A stretch of 64,000 nt of DNA from positions 186,001-250,000 of the forward strand of contig NZ_LR134289.1 of assembly GCF_900636535.1 (NCBI RefSeq), given 5' to 3'. This document shows positions 26,200-33,999 of this stretch, one piece after another; within the stretch, counting starts at the first letter, position 1, and each line of letters opens with the position of its first letter. Position numbers and translations under genes: made by a program. The notes beneath the pieces were generated by a model that ran no database searches, was not told the DNA's origin, and worked only from the letters and a program-made list of their open reading frames with translations. The DNA is from Chryseobacterium gleum (lineage in GTDB: Bacteria > Bacteroidota > Bacteroidia > Flavobacteriales > Weeksellaceae).

Positions 26200-26955
26200 T
26201 TATTTTCCTTTCAATACTGATAATAGTACAAATCGGTCGTTTTTATTTTGGGATAATTCTTTGGGAGCAACTCCGGAAAATTTCTTTACTTCTTTGATGA
26301 AGTGATTCTGATCGGCATAGTTGAGTTCCGGAAATAATCTTCCCTGTGCGATGTGTTCCAGTGAAGCTCTGAAACGTAAAATAGTAGAGTAGGCCTTTAA
26401 CGACAAACCAAGCTGTTTGGTAAAATAACGGTTGATCTGCCTGCTGCTCCAGCCTGTTTTTTCGGAAAGTTCCTGCACACTCATTTCACCTTTTGAGGCA
26501 TAAACCAGTTCGAAAAGCTTTAATTTCCTTTCATCTGCTTTTGCAGGAAGCAGTTGCCTTATCTTTTGGGTAGCTTTCATACAGCAGTTGTTGAAATCTT
26601 TTAAATCGTCTGCACTGAAATTCCAGAAATCAGGGGCAAGTTCTTTTCCGAGGTTCAGTAAATTGGCAATGGAGGTATTCAGAATATATTCAACAGCAAG
26701 AGGCTTAAAACTTACAACAAAAGCAATTGTATGAGGGGTAATATACCTTTGTTCAGGATAAGTTTCTAAACCGAGAAGGGTAACATGAAAAGGCTCTGAA
26801 GCTGATTGGGAAAAAAAAAGATCAACTCTTCCGTCAGGAATAATAACCACTTCTTTAGCTTCATCCGAAAGATTCTGAAATGTTCCCAGATTTTCCACAA
26901 AATCTGCGATTTCTTGGTCAGGTTCGATGAAATTGTAAGTGAAGTCATTTTCCAT
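26200..26955 (-). CDS. AraC-family transcriptional regulator
   Basis: 251 aa. N-terminal DUF6597-like sensing domain (1-140) with IIPDGRVDLFFS, and a C-terminal AraC HTH pair: VQELSEKTGWSSRQINRYF (first helix-turn-helix) and YADQNHFIKEVKKFSGVAP (second). It precedes the TetX-like gene on the same strand, so both form one unit. CAAAATTA at 26989-26996 is a reverse-strand TAnnTTTG box 34 bp upstream of the start, a possible promoter. Confidence 0.88.
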   Translation of the reverse strand: MENDFTYNFIEPDQEIADFVENLGTFQNLSDEAKEVVIIPDGRVDLFFSQSASEPFHVTLLGLETYPEQRYITPHTIAFVVSFKPLAVEYILNTSIANLLNLGKELAPDFWNFSADDLKDFNNCCMKATQKIRQLLPAKADERKLKLFELVYASKGEMSVQELSEKTGWSSRQINRYFTKQLGLSLKAYSTILRFRASLEHIAQGRLFPELNYADQNHFIKEVKKFSGVAPKELSQNKNDRFVLLSVLKGK

Positions 26956-27099
26956 ATTGATTTGATCTGTTTTTAAAGGAGAAAATTACAAAATTATCAC
27001 TTGATTTATTAAAAAGTCCATGGTTATCTCTATAGTTTATAAATGCTATTTTTGCTCTGAAAAGATTTTTAAAAATAAATATGCTACAGCCTTTATTCT

Positions 27100-27681
27100 A
27101 TGGACAAAACATCACTTAACATCTATTTTCATTCCTTATTTACAATCAGAAAAGAAGTGGTTAAAAAAATCACAGAAAAATTCAGCCGTTTTGAGTTAAA
27201 GGCAAACACTGTTTTGCTGGATAAAAATGTGATCAGCACCAAAACCTATTTTCTCGAAAAAGGATATGTCCGCTCCTATATTCTGAACGAAGATAATGAG
27301 GAAATCACAACAAATATTTATACGGCACCCTGTTTTGTTAATGATTTTCTGTCTTTTTTCAGGCAACAGCCAACCAAAGAGATATATCAGACCGTAACGG
27401 ATTGTGTTTTCTGGGAAACGGGATTGGAGAATGTACAGCATAATTTTCATAATATTCCAGAATTCAGGGAGTTCAGCAGGCTTCTTTTTGTTCTTAATTA
27501 TTATAATATTCATGACAGGCTGATTGAAATGGCCAGTCAGAAGGCTTCCACAAGATATGCCAGCCTGATGAAGAAAGATCCTGAAATCTTCCGGTATGTT
27601 CCTCTAAAAGTAATAGCTTCTTATCTGGGAATTAAAGACAGTTCGCTGAGCAGGATCAGAAGGGATATTTACAAAATATAA
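27100..27681 (+). CDS. Crp/Fnr-family regulator
   Basis: 193 aa. Cyclic-nucleotide-binding-like N-terminal domain (about 20-120) and a short C-terminal HTH ending VIASYLGIKDSSLSRIRRDI (about 170-189). It is shorter than usual and closely follows the pattern of Bacteroidetes Crp/Fnr proteins without known ligand. It sits 63 bp before a PanE-like gene on the same strand. TATTTTTG at 27047-27054 fits the -7 box. Confidence 0.85.
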   Translation: MDKTSLNIYFHSLFTIRKEVVKKITEKFSRFELKANTVLLDKNVISTKTYFLEKGYVRSYILNEDNEEITTNIYTAPCFVNDFLSFFRQQPTKEIYQTVTDCVFWETGLENVQHNFHNIPEFREFSRLLFVLNYYNIHDRLIEMASQKASTRYASLMKKDPEIFRYVPLKVIASYLGIKDSSLSRIRRDIYKI

Positions 27682-27744
27682 TTTCTTTTCATTTGTCAAG
27701 TGGTATTTCAGGTGTTATCGCTGATATTTGTTTAAAAATAATTC

Positions 27745-28680
27745 ATGAATAAAAAACATATTGTCGTTGTAGGATTAGGTGGTGTAGGTGGATATTTTGG
27801 TTTTAAAATCAATCAGGCCAATGAAACTTCCCGAAAGTATAATATTTCCTTTGTTGCCCGCGGAGAAACGTATGAGAAGGTAAAAGAAAACGGATTGACT
27901 CTGTTATCTCCGGAGCATTCTCATCCACAGACTCATCCTGATACTATATTACAGCACATCAGTGATATTAAAAACCCTGACCTGGTATTGATCTGTGTAA
28001 AGGAATATGACCTTGAAAATGTATGCCGGCAGTTGCTTCCGGTCATTAATGAAAATACCATATTGCTTCCTATGATGAACGGGGCGGATATTTATGACAG
28101 GATACGAAAAATAATCCCTGAACATACTATTCTTCCAACCTGTATCTATGTGGCTTCCCATATTAAAGAAAGAGGAATTGTAGAACATAAGGGAAAAGCA
28201 GGGAAAATGATTATCGGAAGAGATCCTGAGCATTTTTCTGCTCCTGCAGAATGGATTACAGAACTCCTGAAAGAAAGTAAAATTGATTTTGATTTTAAAG
28301 ACAATTCACAAACGGATATCTGGACAAAATTCATATTCATTGCCAGCTTCGGACTGGTAACTGCTAAACATAATTCTTCCATAGGAAGTGTCTGTACTGA
28401 TGAACCGCAGAAAAAGGAAGCTACAGAAATTATGAAAGAAATTAAACAGATTGCCGATAAAAAAGGAATTTATCTTCAGGAAGATATCATTGATAAGACA
28501 TTCGAAAAAGCTTCAACATTTCCTTTTGAAACTCCAACTTCCTTACAGCTTGATATCAATTCAGGAAAGAAAGAAAACGAACTGGAACTGTTTGCTGGAG
28601 CTGTATTGAAATATGGTGTTGAGGTCGGATCAGAAACTCCTTTTACTCAAAGAATTTATACTGAGATTAAAGCCAAATAA
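27745..28680 (+). CDS. Ketopantoate reductase family protein (PanE-like)
   Basis: 311 aa NADP-dependent reductase. N-terminal Rossmann motif VVVGLGGVGGYFG (7-19), catalytic-region VKEYDLENVC, MMNGADIYDR (Asn-Gly near 111) and a helical C-terminal domain with KFIFIASFG and ETPTSLQLDINSGKKNEL-type residues that carry the expected Ser/Lys/Glu. Could make pantoate for coenzyme A, but paralogues of this family act on other 2-oxo acids, so no symbol is assigned. Followed by a strong hairpin. Confidence 0.8.
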   Translation: MNKKHIVVVGLGGVGGYFGFKINQANETSRKYNISFVARGETYEKVKENGLTLLSPEHSHPQTHPDTILQHISDIKNPDLVLICVKEYDLENVCRQLLPVINENTILLPMMNGADIYDRIRKIIPEHTILPTCIYVASHIKERGIVEHKGKAGKMIIGRDPEHFSAPAEWITELLKESKIDFDFKDNSQTDIWTKFIFIASFGLVTAKHNSSIGSVCTDEPQKKEATEIMKEIKQIADKKGIYLQEDIIDKTFEKASTFPFETPTSLQLDINSGKKENELELFAGAVLKYGVEVGSETPFTQRIYTEIKAK

Positions 28681-28716
28681 GTTTTGGTTAAAGCCGAAAG
28701 AAAATGAAACATAAGA

Positions 28717-28736
28717 AGGCGGGTTAAAACCCGCCT
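28717..28736 (+). terminator. Hairpin terminator after the PanE-like gene
   Basis: AGGCGGGTT-AA-AACCCGCCT, a perfect 9 bp stem that can be drawn in both directions. The T tract is weak, but it sits 36 bp past the stop and 56 bp from the convergent hydrolase gene. Confidence 0.7.
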
Positions 28737-28792
28737 CTATTGAAATTAAATATAAAATATTGAAATTTTTGAAATTTCAGAGTTTAATTATG

Positions 28793-29677
28793 TCAGAACT
28801 CCCGGTCGCGGTCTGTAATGGTTCTGAATTTTGTTTTAAAGAAAGTATCTGCTTTGGCATTAAATTCATCAGTGTATACCACCAAAGTACTGTGCCCGGA
28901 GTTGGGTAATATCCATAAATTGGCTTTAGGGATATTCCGGAAAATTTCCAGGGTATGCTCAGGTTTGATGACATCATAATCTCCCCCGACAACAAGGACA
29001 GGAACCTTAATGCTGTGGAGTGCCTTAGGATCTATATTAGGCTGCTCACTTAGTAATCTTTTATATTTTAGAACCGTATAATCCAGATCCGTTTTATCTT
29101 TCTTCTGGGCAAACAGCTCTTTAAATTTTGAATAATTATTGCTTACTCTTTTGAATACATCTGCTTGTACTGCAGTAGAATCCGGTCTTAAATTTGCTCC
29201 TGTAATGATGAGTTTTTTTACCTTTTCCGGATGCCTCATGCTTAGTAACAGCCCGTTAATCGCTCCATCGCTCCAGCCTATAACAAATGCTGAATCAATT
29301 TTCATTTTCTGAAGCAGCTCAGCATAATCATCCGACATCATTTCATAGGTAAGCGCCTCTCCTTTATCCTGAGACTTTCCATGCGCTCTGCTGTCAGCGA
29401 CAATCACTTTATATTTTTTTGAAAAATAAGGAATCTGTTTAGAAAAATCTACAATAGATCCTCCGTTTCCGTGGATGAGGAGCAAAGGCTGTCCCTGGCC
29501 ATACGTTTCACAATACATTTTGATTCCATTGACATCATAATATTTACCGGCTTTTGAATTGTTTCCATATGAGGAAGTTTCTAAAAGCCGGGTGTATTCT
29601 TTTTTGATCGTTGGAATATCCGTCTGAGCAGATAATAAAGCCGGCAGTAAGGCAAGAAAAAATAATATCGGTTTCAT
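28793..29677 (-). CDS. Exported alpha/beta-fold hydrolase
   Basis: 294 aa with a Sec signal peptide (MKPILFFLALLPALLSAQ). Oxyanion-hole motif LLIHGNGGS (67-75), nucleophile Ser in GWSDG (about 140), acid Asp in VVGGDYDVI (about 233) and His in NSGHSTLV (about 262). The residues fit a serine hydrolase or esterase active in the periplasm or outside the cell. Substrate unknown. Monocistronic, convergent with the PanE-like gene. Confidence 0.85.
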   Translation of the reverse strand: MKPILFFLALLPALLSAQTDIPTIKKEYTRLLETSSYGNNSKAGKYYDVNGIKMYCETYGQGQPLLLIHGNGGSIVDFSKQIPYFSKKYKVIVADSRAHGKSQDKGEALTYEMMSDDYAELLQKMKIDSAFVIGWSDGAINGLLLSMRHPEKVKKLIITGANLRPDSTAVQADVFKRVSNNYSKFKELFAQKKDKTDLDYTVLKYKRLLSEQPNIDPKALHSIKVPVLVVGGDYDVIKPEHTLEIFRNIPKANLWILPNSGHSTLVVYTDEFNAKADTFFKTKFRTITDRDREF

Positions 29678-29766
29678 ATAATACAGGTGTTATTTAAATG
29701 ACTGATATTGTGTTTCTCAATAAGTAGAAAATGCTGGCTTCTTGTTACAAAATGTTGGGTACAATT

Positions 29767-30117
29767 TCAGGCACTGTGCATGAATTTCTGCCGCTCCAGC
29801 AGTACCTCTTCACTTTCACGATGATCAGGATCATCCACACAGCAGTCTACAGGGCATACCGCCTTGCATTGTGGCTCTTCATGAAAGCCTTTACATTCAG
29901 TACATTTTCCGGAAACGATATAATAGACTTCATCAGAAACTGCTTCATTATATGCATCAGCATCAGCTTCCGTACCATCCGGGAATTTGATATGTCCTGA
30001 AAGCTTTGTCTTATCTTTCCAGCGCCAGTCAATGGCTCCTTCATAAATGGCTGAATTGGGGCATTCAGGTTCGCAGGCTCCACAGTTGATGCAGGCATCT
30101 GTTATTTTTATAGCCAT
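29767..30117 (-). CDS. 4Fe-4S dicluster ferredoxin
   Basis: 116 aa electron carrier. First cluster motif CINCGACEPECP (9-20), second CTECKGFHEEPQCKAVCPVD (about 73-92), which has a short insertion between cysteines. It is the Bacteroidetes type with an acidic tail. About 190 bp downstream (in minus sense) of the SOD-DUF2480-FMN reductase operon, so it may be a redox partner. The intervening hairpin-like AAGGGATTTC / GAAATCCCCTT at about 30142-30181 could separate them. Confidence 0.88.
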   Translation of the reverse strand: MAIKITDACINCGACEPECPNSAIYEGAIDWRWKDKTKLSGHIKFPDGTEADADAYNEAVSDEVYYIVSGKCTECKGFHEEPQCKAVCPVDCCVDDPDHRESEEVLLERQKFMHSA

Positions 30118-30307
30118 ATCACGAAATTTTAGGGTTTAAAAAAGGGATTTCTTCCACGGAGAACGATTCGGAAATCCCCTTAAACTTAATTATAGCAGTT
30201 CAACACTGTTCTTTGAAAATAAGCAGCATAAAGCGTGCTAATTTTTATTTTTTAATCATCAATCTGCCAACAAATCATCCACTTACACGGCAAGATCAGT
30301 CTGACAG

Positions 30308-30883
30308 CTAGTCTGCTGATTTTGTTAATCCTGAACTTTCTATTTTTTTAGAAGTTGCAATGCTGATAAGCTTATCAAACTTACCGGAATAGAGATCCGA
30401 AATTTGTGTTGAATTGTCAGATGCAAATAATGATGATCTTACAACAGGCACACTGAATGGCAGCGGCCAGGCACGTAACGATTTGGCAATAGAATCCATC
30501 GTATTGATTCCCTGCATGGCCTGTAGGCCGTCTGCCCAGCATACCATTCCTACTGTTTTATCGGTGAGATAAGGTTCGTATCTGTTAGCGGTTACTTCGA
30601 GCCAGTCCAGGCAGTTTTTCATCACTCCCGGAATGCTGCCATGATAAAGAGGAGCCAGCCATATATGCAAATCAGCATCAGTAAACATCTGAACCATGCG
30701 TTCCACTGCCAAGGGAGTTTTGGTGAGTGTAACATCAAATAATGGAATTCCGGAATCTGCAAGTGTAAAAATATCAGTCTGAATGCCTGACATTTTCAGC
30801 CGCTCTGAAAAATAATCCGAAATCAGTCCGGAAGTAGATATGGTTCTTCTTTCCAGTGATCCGTTGAATATAATTGCTTTCAT
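30308..30883 (-). CDS. NADPH-dependent FMN reductase family protein
   Basis: 191 aa flavodoxin-like reductase. N-terminal IIFNGSLERRTISTSG (4-19) is the phosphate-binding loop of the FMN_red family; APLYHGSIPGVMKNCLDW (about 77-94) matches the family signature. Donates electrons from NADPH to flavin or a substrate. It overlaps functionally with the adjacent SOD and DUF2480 genes, 3 bp after DUF2480. Substrate unknown. Confidence 0.88.
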   Translation of the reverse strand: MKAIIFNGSLERRTISTSGLISDYFSERLKMSGIQTDIFTLADSGIPLFDVTLTKTPLAVERMVQMFTDADLHIWLAPLYHGSIPGVMKNCLDWLEVTANRYEPYLTDKTVGMVCWADGLQAMQGINTMDSIAKSLRAWPLPFSVPVVRSSLFASDNSTQISDLYSGKFDKLISIATSKKIESSGLTKSAD

Positions 30884-30886
30884 TTT

Positions 30887-31387
30887 TTATTGTTTAAAAA
30901 TTACTTTGGGCAGTCCTATTTCGCCATACATTAATGTTTTAACCAAAGGTTTCAGCAGTCCGGCCGCTAACAAATACAAAGAAGGATCATGGCTGGCATT
31001 GGCCCGGACAACCACTTTCTGGTTTCTGTACTGTTTCAGATCAGCATAAATGAGACGGCGCTTCCAGAGATCAAGCAGAATTGTTTCTGCATTATTTAAA
31101 TCCACATAAGAAGCGTAAGGAAAAAGCTTTTCCATGATCATCATGTAAGCCCAGGGCGGGACGATGGCCTCTGTAGAGCAGATAATTCCTACTGCTTTTT
31201 CATCATACACAGAATAATCTACTTCAGCAATGGATTCTTTAAATTCTTTTTCCTTGACAATCATTCCCATGAAAAGATGATCTTTAATATCAAGCTCTAC
31301 AATTTCCGTCGTCGGTTTGTAGTCTGAAAGGTCAAAAGCAATAATGCCCGAAGCTTTTGCCTTATTGATAAAAATTTCCTCAGTCAT
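30887..31387 (-). CDS. DUF2480 family protein
   Basis: 166 aa protein of a Bacteroidetes-typical family with no known activity. Recognised from FDLSDYKP, the ICSTEAIVPPWAYMMIM block (about 65-82) and the end SLMYGEIGLPKVIFK. No signal peptide, cofactor motif or metal-binding cysteine set. It is sandwiched between superoxide dismutase (23 bp) and the FMN reductase (3 bp), so a role in oxidative stress or redox protein maintenance is implied by context only. Confidence 0.85.
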   Translation of the reverse strand: MTEEIFINKAKASGIIAFDLSDYKPTTEIVELDIKDHLFMGMIVKEKEFKESIAEVDYSVYDEKAVGIICSTEAIVPPWAYMMIMEKLFPYASYVDLNNAETILLDLWKRRLIYADLKQYRNQKVVVRANASHDPSLYLLAAGLLKPLVKTLMYGEIGLPKVIFKQ

Positions 31388-31410
31388 AGCTTATTAAAAA
31401 TTCATGTTAA

Positions 31411-32037
31411 CTATCTTATTTTTGACAACGCTTCTTCATATTTTTTCTCAACGGCAGACCAATCCAGTACAGACCAGAAGGCATCCAGATAATCTGCACG
31501 TTTATTCTGATAGTTCAGATAATAAGCATGTTCCCATACATCTATTCCAAGAATCGGAAAACCTCTGTTCATCGAAAGAATGTCCATCATCGGGTTATCC
31601 TGGTTAGGAGTAGAACTGATGGCCAGAGATCCGTTGAATTTTACGTACAGCCACACCCATCCTGAACCAAACTGAGCCAGACCGGCTTTTTTCATTCCTG
31701 CTTTAAGTTCTTCCAGACTTCCAAAAGTGGCTGTAATGTCATCATGAAGCATACCTTCAGGATTCAGCTTAGGTTCAGGAGAAAGAATTTCCCAGAATAA
31801 AGAGTGATTATAATGTCCGCCTCCGTTATTTCTTACAGCTGGACTGTACTCACTGATCCTTTGCAGTAGCGAATCAAGATCAGCATTAGTTTCATTGGTT
31901 TGTTCCAGCGCTGCATTCAAATTATCTACATAAGCCTGGTGGTGTTTCTGATGATGAATCGTCATTGTTTCTTTATCTATAAACGGAGCCAAAGCATCAT
32001 AAGCGTATGGTAACTGCGGTAATGTAAATGGGTTCAT
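31411..32037 (-). CDS. sod: Superoxide dismutase, Fe/Mn family
   Basis: 208 aa. Converts superoxide to peroxide and oxygen. Metal ligands: His28 in IHHQKHHQAYV, His in GGGHYNHSLFW (about 79), Asp and His in DVWEHAYYL (about 163 and 167). The Gly before HYNHS resembles the Mn form; cambialistic use is possible. No signal peptide, so cytoplasmic. First gene of the operon; its promoter overlaps the palindrome at 32086-32113, next to the divergent SufR-like regulator. Confidence 0.95.
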   Translation of the reverse strand: MNPFTLPQLPYAYDALAPFIDKETMTIHHQKHHQAYVDNLNAALEQTNETNADLDSLLQRISEYSPAVRNNGGGHYNHSLFWEILSPEPKLNPEGMLHDDITATFGSLEELKAGMKKAGLAQFGSGWVWLYVKFNGSLAISSTPNQDNPMMDILSMNRGFPILGIDVWEHAYYLNYQNKRADYLDAFWSVLDWSAVEKKYEEALSKIR

Positions 32038-32065
32038 CGTATTTATTTTTTTAATTAATGTATGA

Positions 32066-32095
32066 CAAAGGTAAAAATATATTTGAATAAAACAA
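32066..32095 (-). promoter_or_regulatory. Superoxide dismutase promoter
   Basis: On the minus strand, TACCTTTG (plus-strand CAAAGGTA at 32066-32073) is the -7 box; TTG at 32093-32095 gives the -33 element with a 19 bp spacer. The -33 lies inside the left arm of the palindrome, so binding there would block transcription. Confidence 0.75.
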
Positions 32096-32113
32096 CTTTT
32101 TTGTTGTTTTATT
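32086..32113. promoter_or_regulatory. Perfect 28 bp palindromic operator upstream of sod
   Basis: AATAAAACAAC (32086-32096), TTTTTT, GTTGTTTTATT (32103-32113), a perfect 11 bp inverted repeat. It covers the sod -33 element. A further identical copy of the left arm, AATAAAACAAC, lies at 32207-32217 between the regulator's promoter and its start. Best candidate binding site for the adjacent SufR-like protein, implying joint control of sod and autoregulation. Confidence 0.7.
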
Positions 32114-32169
32114 AGAGTGATGAATGAAAATAATAAAGTGTTGTAAATGTTTAATTTATGCTTTGTTTT

Positions 32170-32197
32170 TTGAGGTTATAGAAAATGACTATATTTG
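32170..32197 (+). promoter_or_regulatory. Promoter of the SufR-like regulator
   Basis: TTG at 32170-32172, 17 bp spacer, TATATTTG at 32190-32197. This is a good TTG/TAnnTTTG pair; the ATG at 32232 lies about 35 bp downstream. Confidence 0.7.
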
Positions 32198-32231
32198 TTG
32201 TTGGAAAATAAAACAACCTAAATATTGTCAA

Positions 32232-32870
32232 ATGAAGAAGCCAGCTGCAGATCGTATTCTGATGTTTTTAAAGATGAGAGGGGAAGCTACTTCACTTCTT
32301 ATTGCAGAAGAATTATCGATTACCAAAGAAGGTGCAAGAAAACATTTACTGAATCTTGCAGAGGAAGGATGGATCCGGTCTTCGGTGAAAAGCGAAGGCG
32401 TAGGACGCCCATCTGCTTATTATACTCTTACTGAAAAAGGTCTGGCTCAGTTTCCGGATACCCATGCGGATGTAACTGTTCAGCTTCTGAAATCTGTGAA
32501 AAATCTTTTGGGTGAAAATGCTTTAAACTTGCTGATCAGCGACCGCGAAAAGAACACTCACGACCGTTATGAAAAAATACTTTCCAAAACACAGTCTTTG
32601 GAGCAGCGTCTGGAATCTTTGGCAAAAGTCCGAAGTGAAGAAGGTTATATGGCAGAATGGAAAAAAGAAGGCCAAAATTATTTTCTGATTGAAAATCATT
32701 GCCCGATATGTGCTGCTGCCGCTGAATGTCAGGGTTTCTGCCGTGCCGAACTATCCAATTTCCAATCCCTGATAGGAAAAGACTATAAAGTGGAAAGAAT
32801 AGATCATATCATTTCCGGGGGACAGCGCTGTGTCTATAAAATCAGCCAATCATTATCATTTAATTCATAA
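32232..32870 (+). CDS. SufR-like Fe-S cluster transcriptional regulator
   Basis: 212 aa from ATG 32232, chosen because it begins the winged helix (KKPAADRILMFLKMRGEA) and follows the promoter; an upstream ATG at 32124 lies before it and adds an unlikely Cys-rich leader. HTH about 18-65 with ITKEGARKHLLNLAEEGW. The C-terminal part has HCPICAAAAECQGFCRAE and GGQRCVYKI: cysteines 157, 160, 166, 170, 200. Cys157, Cys170 and Cys200 match the SufR cluster ligands; Cys160 and Cys166 are extra. Likely represses sod through the palindrome and senses cluster loss. Followed by the HAD gene 14 bp away. Confidence 0.82.
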   Translation: MKKPAADRILMFLKMRGEATSLLIAEELSITKEGARKHLLNLAEEGWIRSSVKSEGVGRPSAYYTLTEKGLAQFPDTHADVTVQLLKSVKNLLGENALNLLISDREKNTHDRYEKILSKTQSLEQRLESLAKVRSEEGYMAEWKKEGQNYFLIENHCPICAAAAECQGFCRAELSNFQSLIGKDYKVERIDHIISGGQRCVYKISQSLSFNS

Positions 32871-32884
32871 TCATAACTCAGAAT

Positions 32885-33532
32885 ATGGCTTTAAAAGCAG
32901 TAATATTTGATATGGACGGTGTACTGGTAGATTCAGAAAAATTCTGGGCCCAGGCCGAGCTGGATGTTTTTTCATCCTATGGCGTAGAGGTAACAGAAGA
33001 ACTTGCCGCACAAACAAAGTATATGACAACACAGGAAGTAACAGAATTCTGGTATGAAAGATTTCCATGGGAAAATTTTGATGCATCTGATCTGGAAAAT
33101 AAAGTGGTTACCAGGGTGATTGAAATGATACACACCAATGATTGTACAATGTCCGGTGTTCAGGAATTCATCAGAAATCTTAAGAACAATGATTATAAAA
33201 TAGGATTGGCTACAAACGCTCCCTTACGGGTGGCCCATGCTGTTCTTGAAAAGCTTGAGGTTAGAGATCTTTTTGATACCATTCATTCATCAGAATTCGA
33301 AATCCAGGGAAAACCTCATCCCGCTGTTTATCTTACTTCTGCAAAAAATCTTGGGATTTCTCCTGAGCACTGTATTGCGATTGAGGACAGCCATTCAGGA
33401 TTAAAAGCAGCAAAAGAAGCAGGAATGAAAACCATTATTTTCACAAATAATGACGAAAATATAAACTCCAGCCTTGCCGACTTTAAAATACCGAGCTTTA
33501 GCAGTGCATCACTGCCGGTTTTTAGTGAATAG
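32885..33532 (+). CDS. hxpB: HAD-superfamily sugar phosphatase (HxpB-like)
   Basis: 215 aa. HAD motifs I to IV: DMDGVLVDSE (9-18), LATNAP (about 108-113), GKPHP with Lys (about 138-142) and IEDSHSG (about 158-164). The N terminus KFWAQAELDVFSSYGVEV closely resembles E. coli HxpB, which removes phosphate from hexitol or 2-deoxyglucose phosphates. Immediately after the SufR-like gene, likely cotranscribed. The stop codon lies inside the first units of a short 7 bp repeat, which shows the repeat array begins at the gene's very end. Confidence 0.85.
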   Translation: MALKAVIFDMDGVLVDSEKFWAQAELDVFSSYGVEVTEELAAQTKYMTTQEVTEFWYERFPWENFDASDLENKVVTRVIEMIHTNDCTMSGVQEFIRNLKNNDYKIGLATNAPLRVAHAVLEKLEVRDLFDTIHSSEFEIQGKPHPAVYLTSAKNLGISPEHCIAIEDSHSGLKAAKEAGMKTIIFTNNDENINSSLADFKIPSFSSASLPVFSE

Positions 33533-33558
33533 TGAATAGTGAATAGTGAATAGTGAAT
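33524..33558. repeat. Five tandem copies of AGTGAAT
   Basis: The 7-mer AGTGAAT is repeated exactly five times. The first copy includes the last codons and part of the stop of the phosphatase gene; the last leads into the first 83 bp repeat unit. Confidence 0.9.
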
Positions 33559-33969
33559 CCGCTTCGCTGTGAATTTAGTAGAAACTATAAAATTGACGAT
33601 CGACTGCATAGCAAATTGACCATTGACGTTAAAAGGTGAATCGGCTTCGCTGTGAATTTTGATAGGCATTATAAAAATTGACTATCGACTGCAAAGCAAA
33701 TTTACCATTGACGTTAAAAGGTGAATCCGCTTTGCTGTGAATTTTGATAGACGTTATAAAAATTGACTATTGACTGTGCCGCAAATTGGTCATCGACATT
33801 AAAAGGTGAATCCGCTTTTCTGTGAATTTAGTAGACACTATAAGAAATTGACCATTAACTGCATAGCAAATTGACCATTGACGTTAAAAGGTGAATCCGC
33901 TTCACTGTGAATTTAGTAGATACTATAAGAAATTGACCATTGACTGCATATCAAATTGACTATTCACAA
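33553..33969. repeat. Array of five tandem 83-85 bp repeats
   Basis: Units start at 33553, 33636, 33721, 33806 and 33891; the last is cut short near 33969. Each begins GTGAATCSGCTT, continues CTGTGAATTTNNTAGA and ACTATAAR(A)AATTGAC, and ends in GACGTTAAAAG. Copies differ at about 10-20 percent of sites. The end of the array (TTGACTATTCAC) is the inverse of its start (GTGAATAGTGAA), so the whole array is flanked by an inverted repeat. No spacers or cas genes, so it is not CRISPR. No coding gene in this stretch. Confidence 0.88.
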
Positions 33970-33999
33970 AACCACGCACCTCGCATCCCGAACTACATC

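Noticed and set aside
32124..32231. Longer start for the SufR-like regulator
   Set aside because: It begins before the promoter TTG/TATATTTG and the operator half-site, so it cannot be transcribed from that promoter.
33553..33969. Repeat array as a CRISPR locus
   Set aside because: Units are contiguous 83-85 bp copies with no unique spacers and no cas genes nearby.
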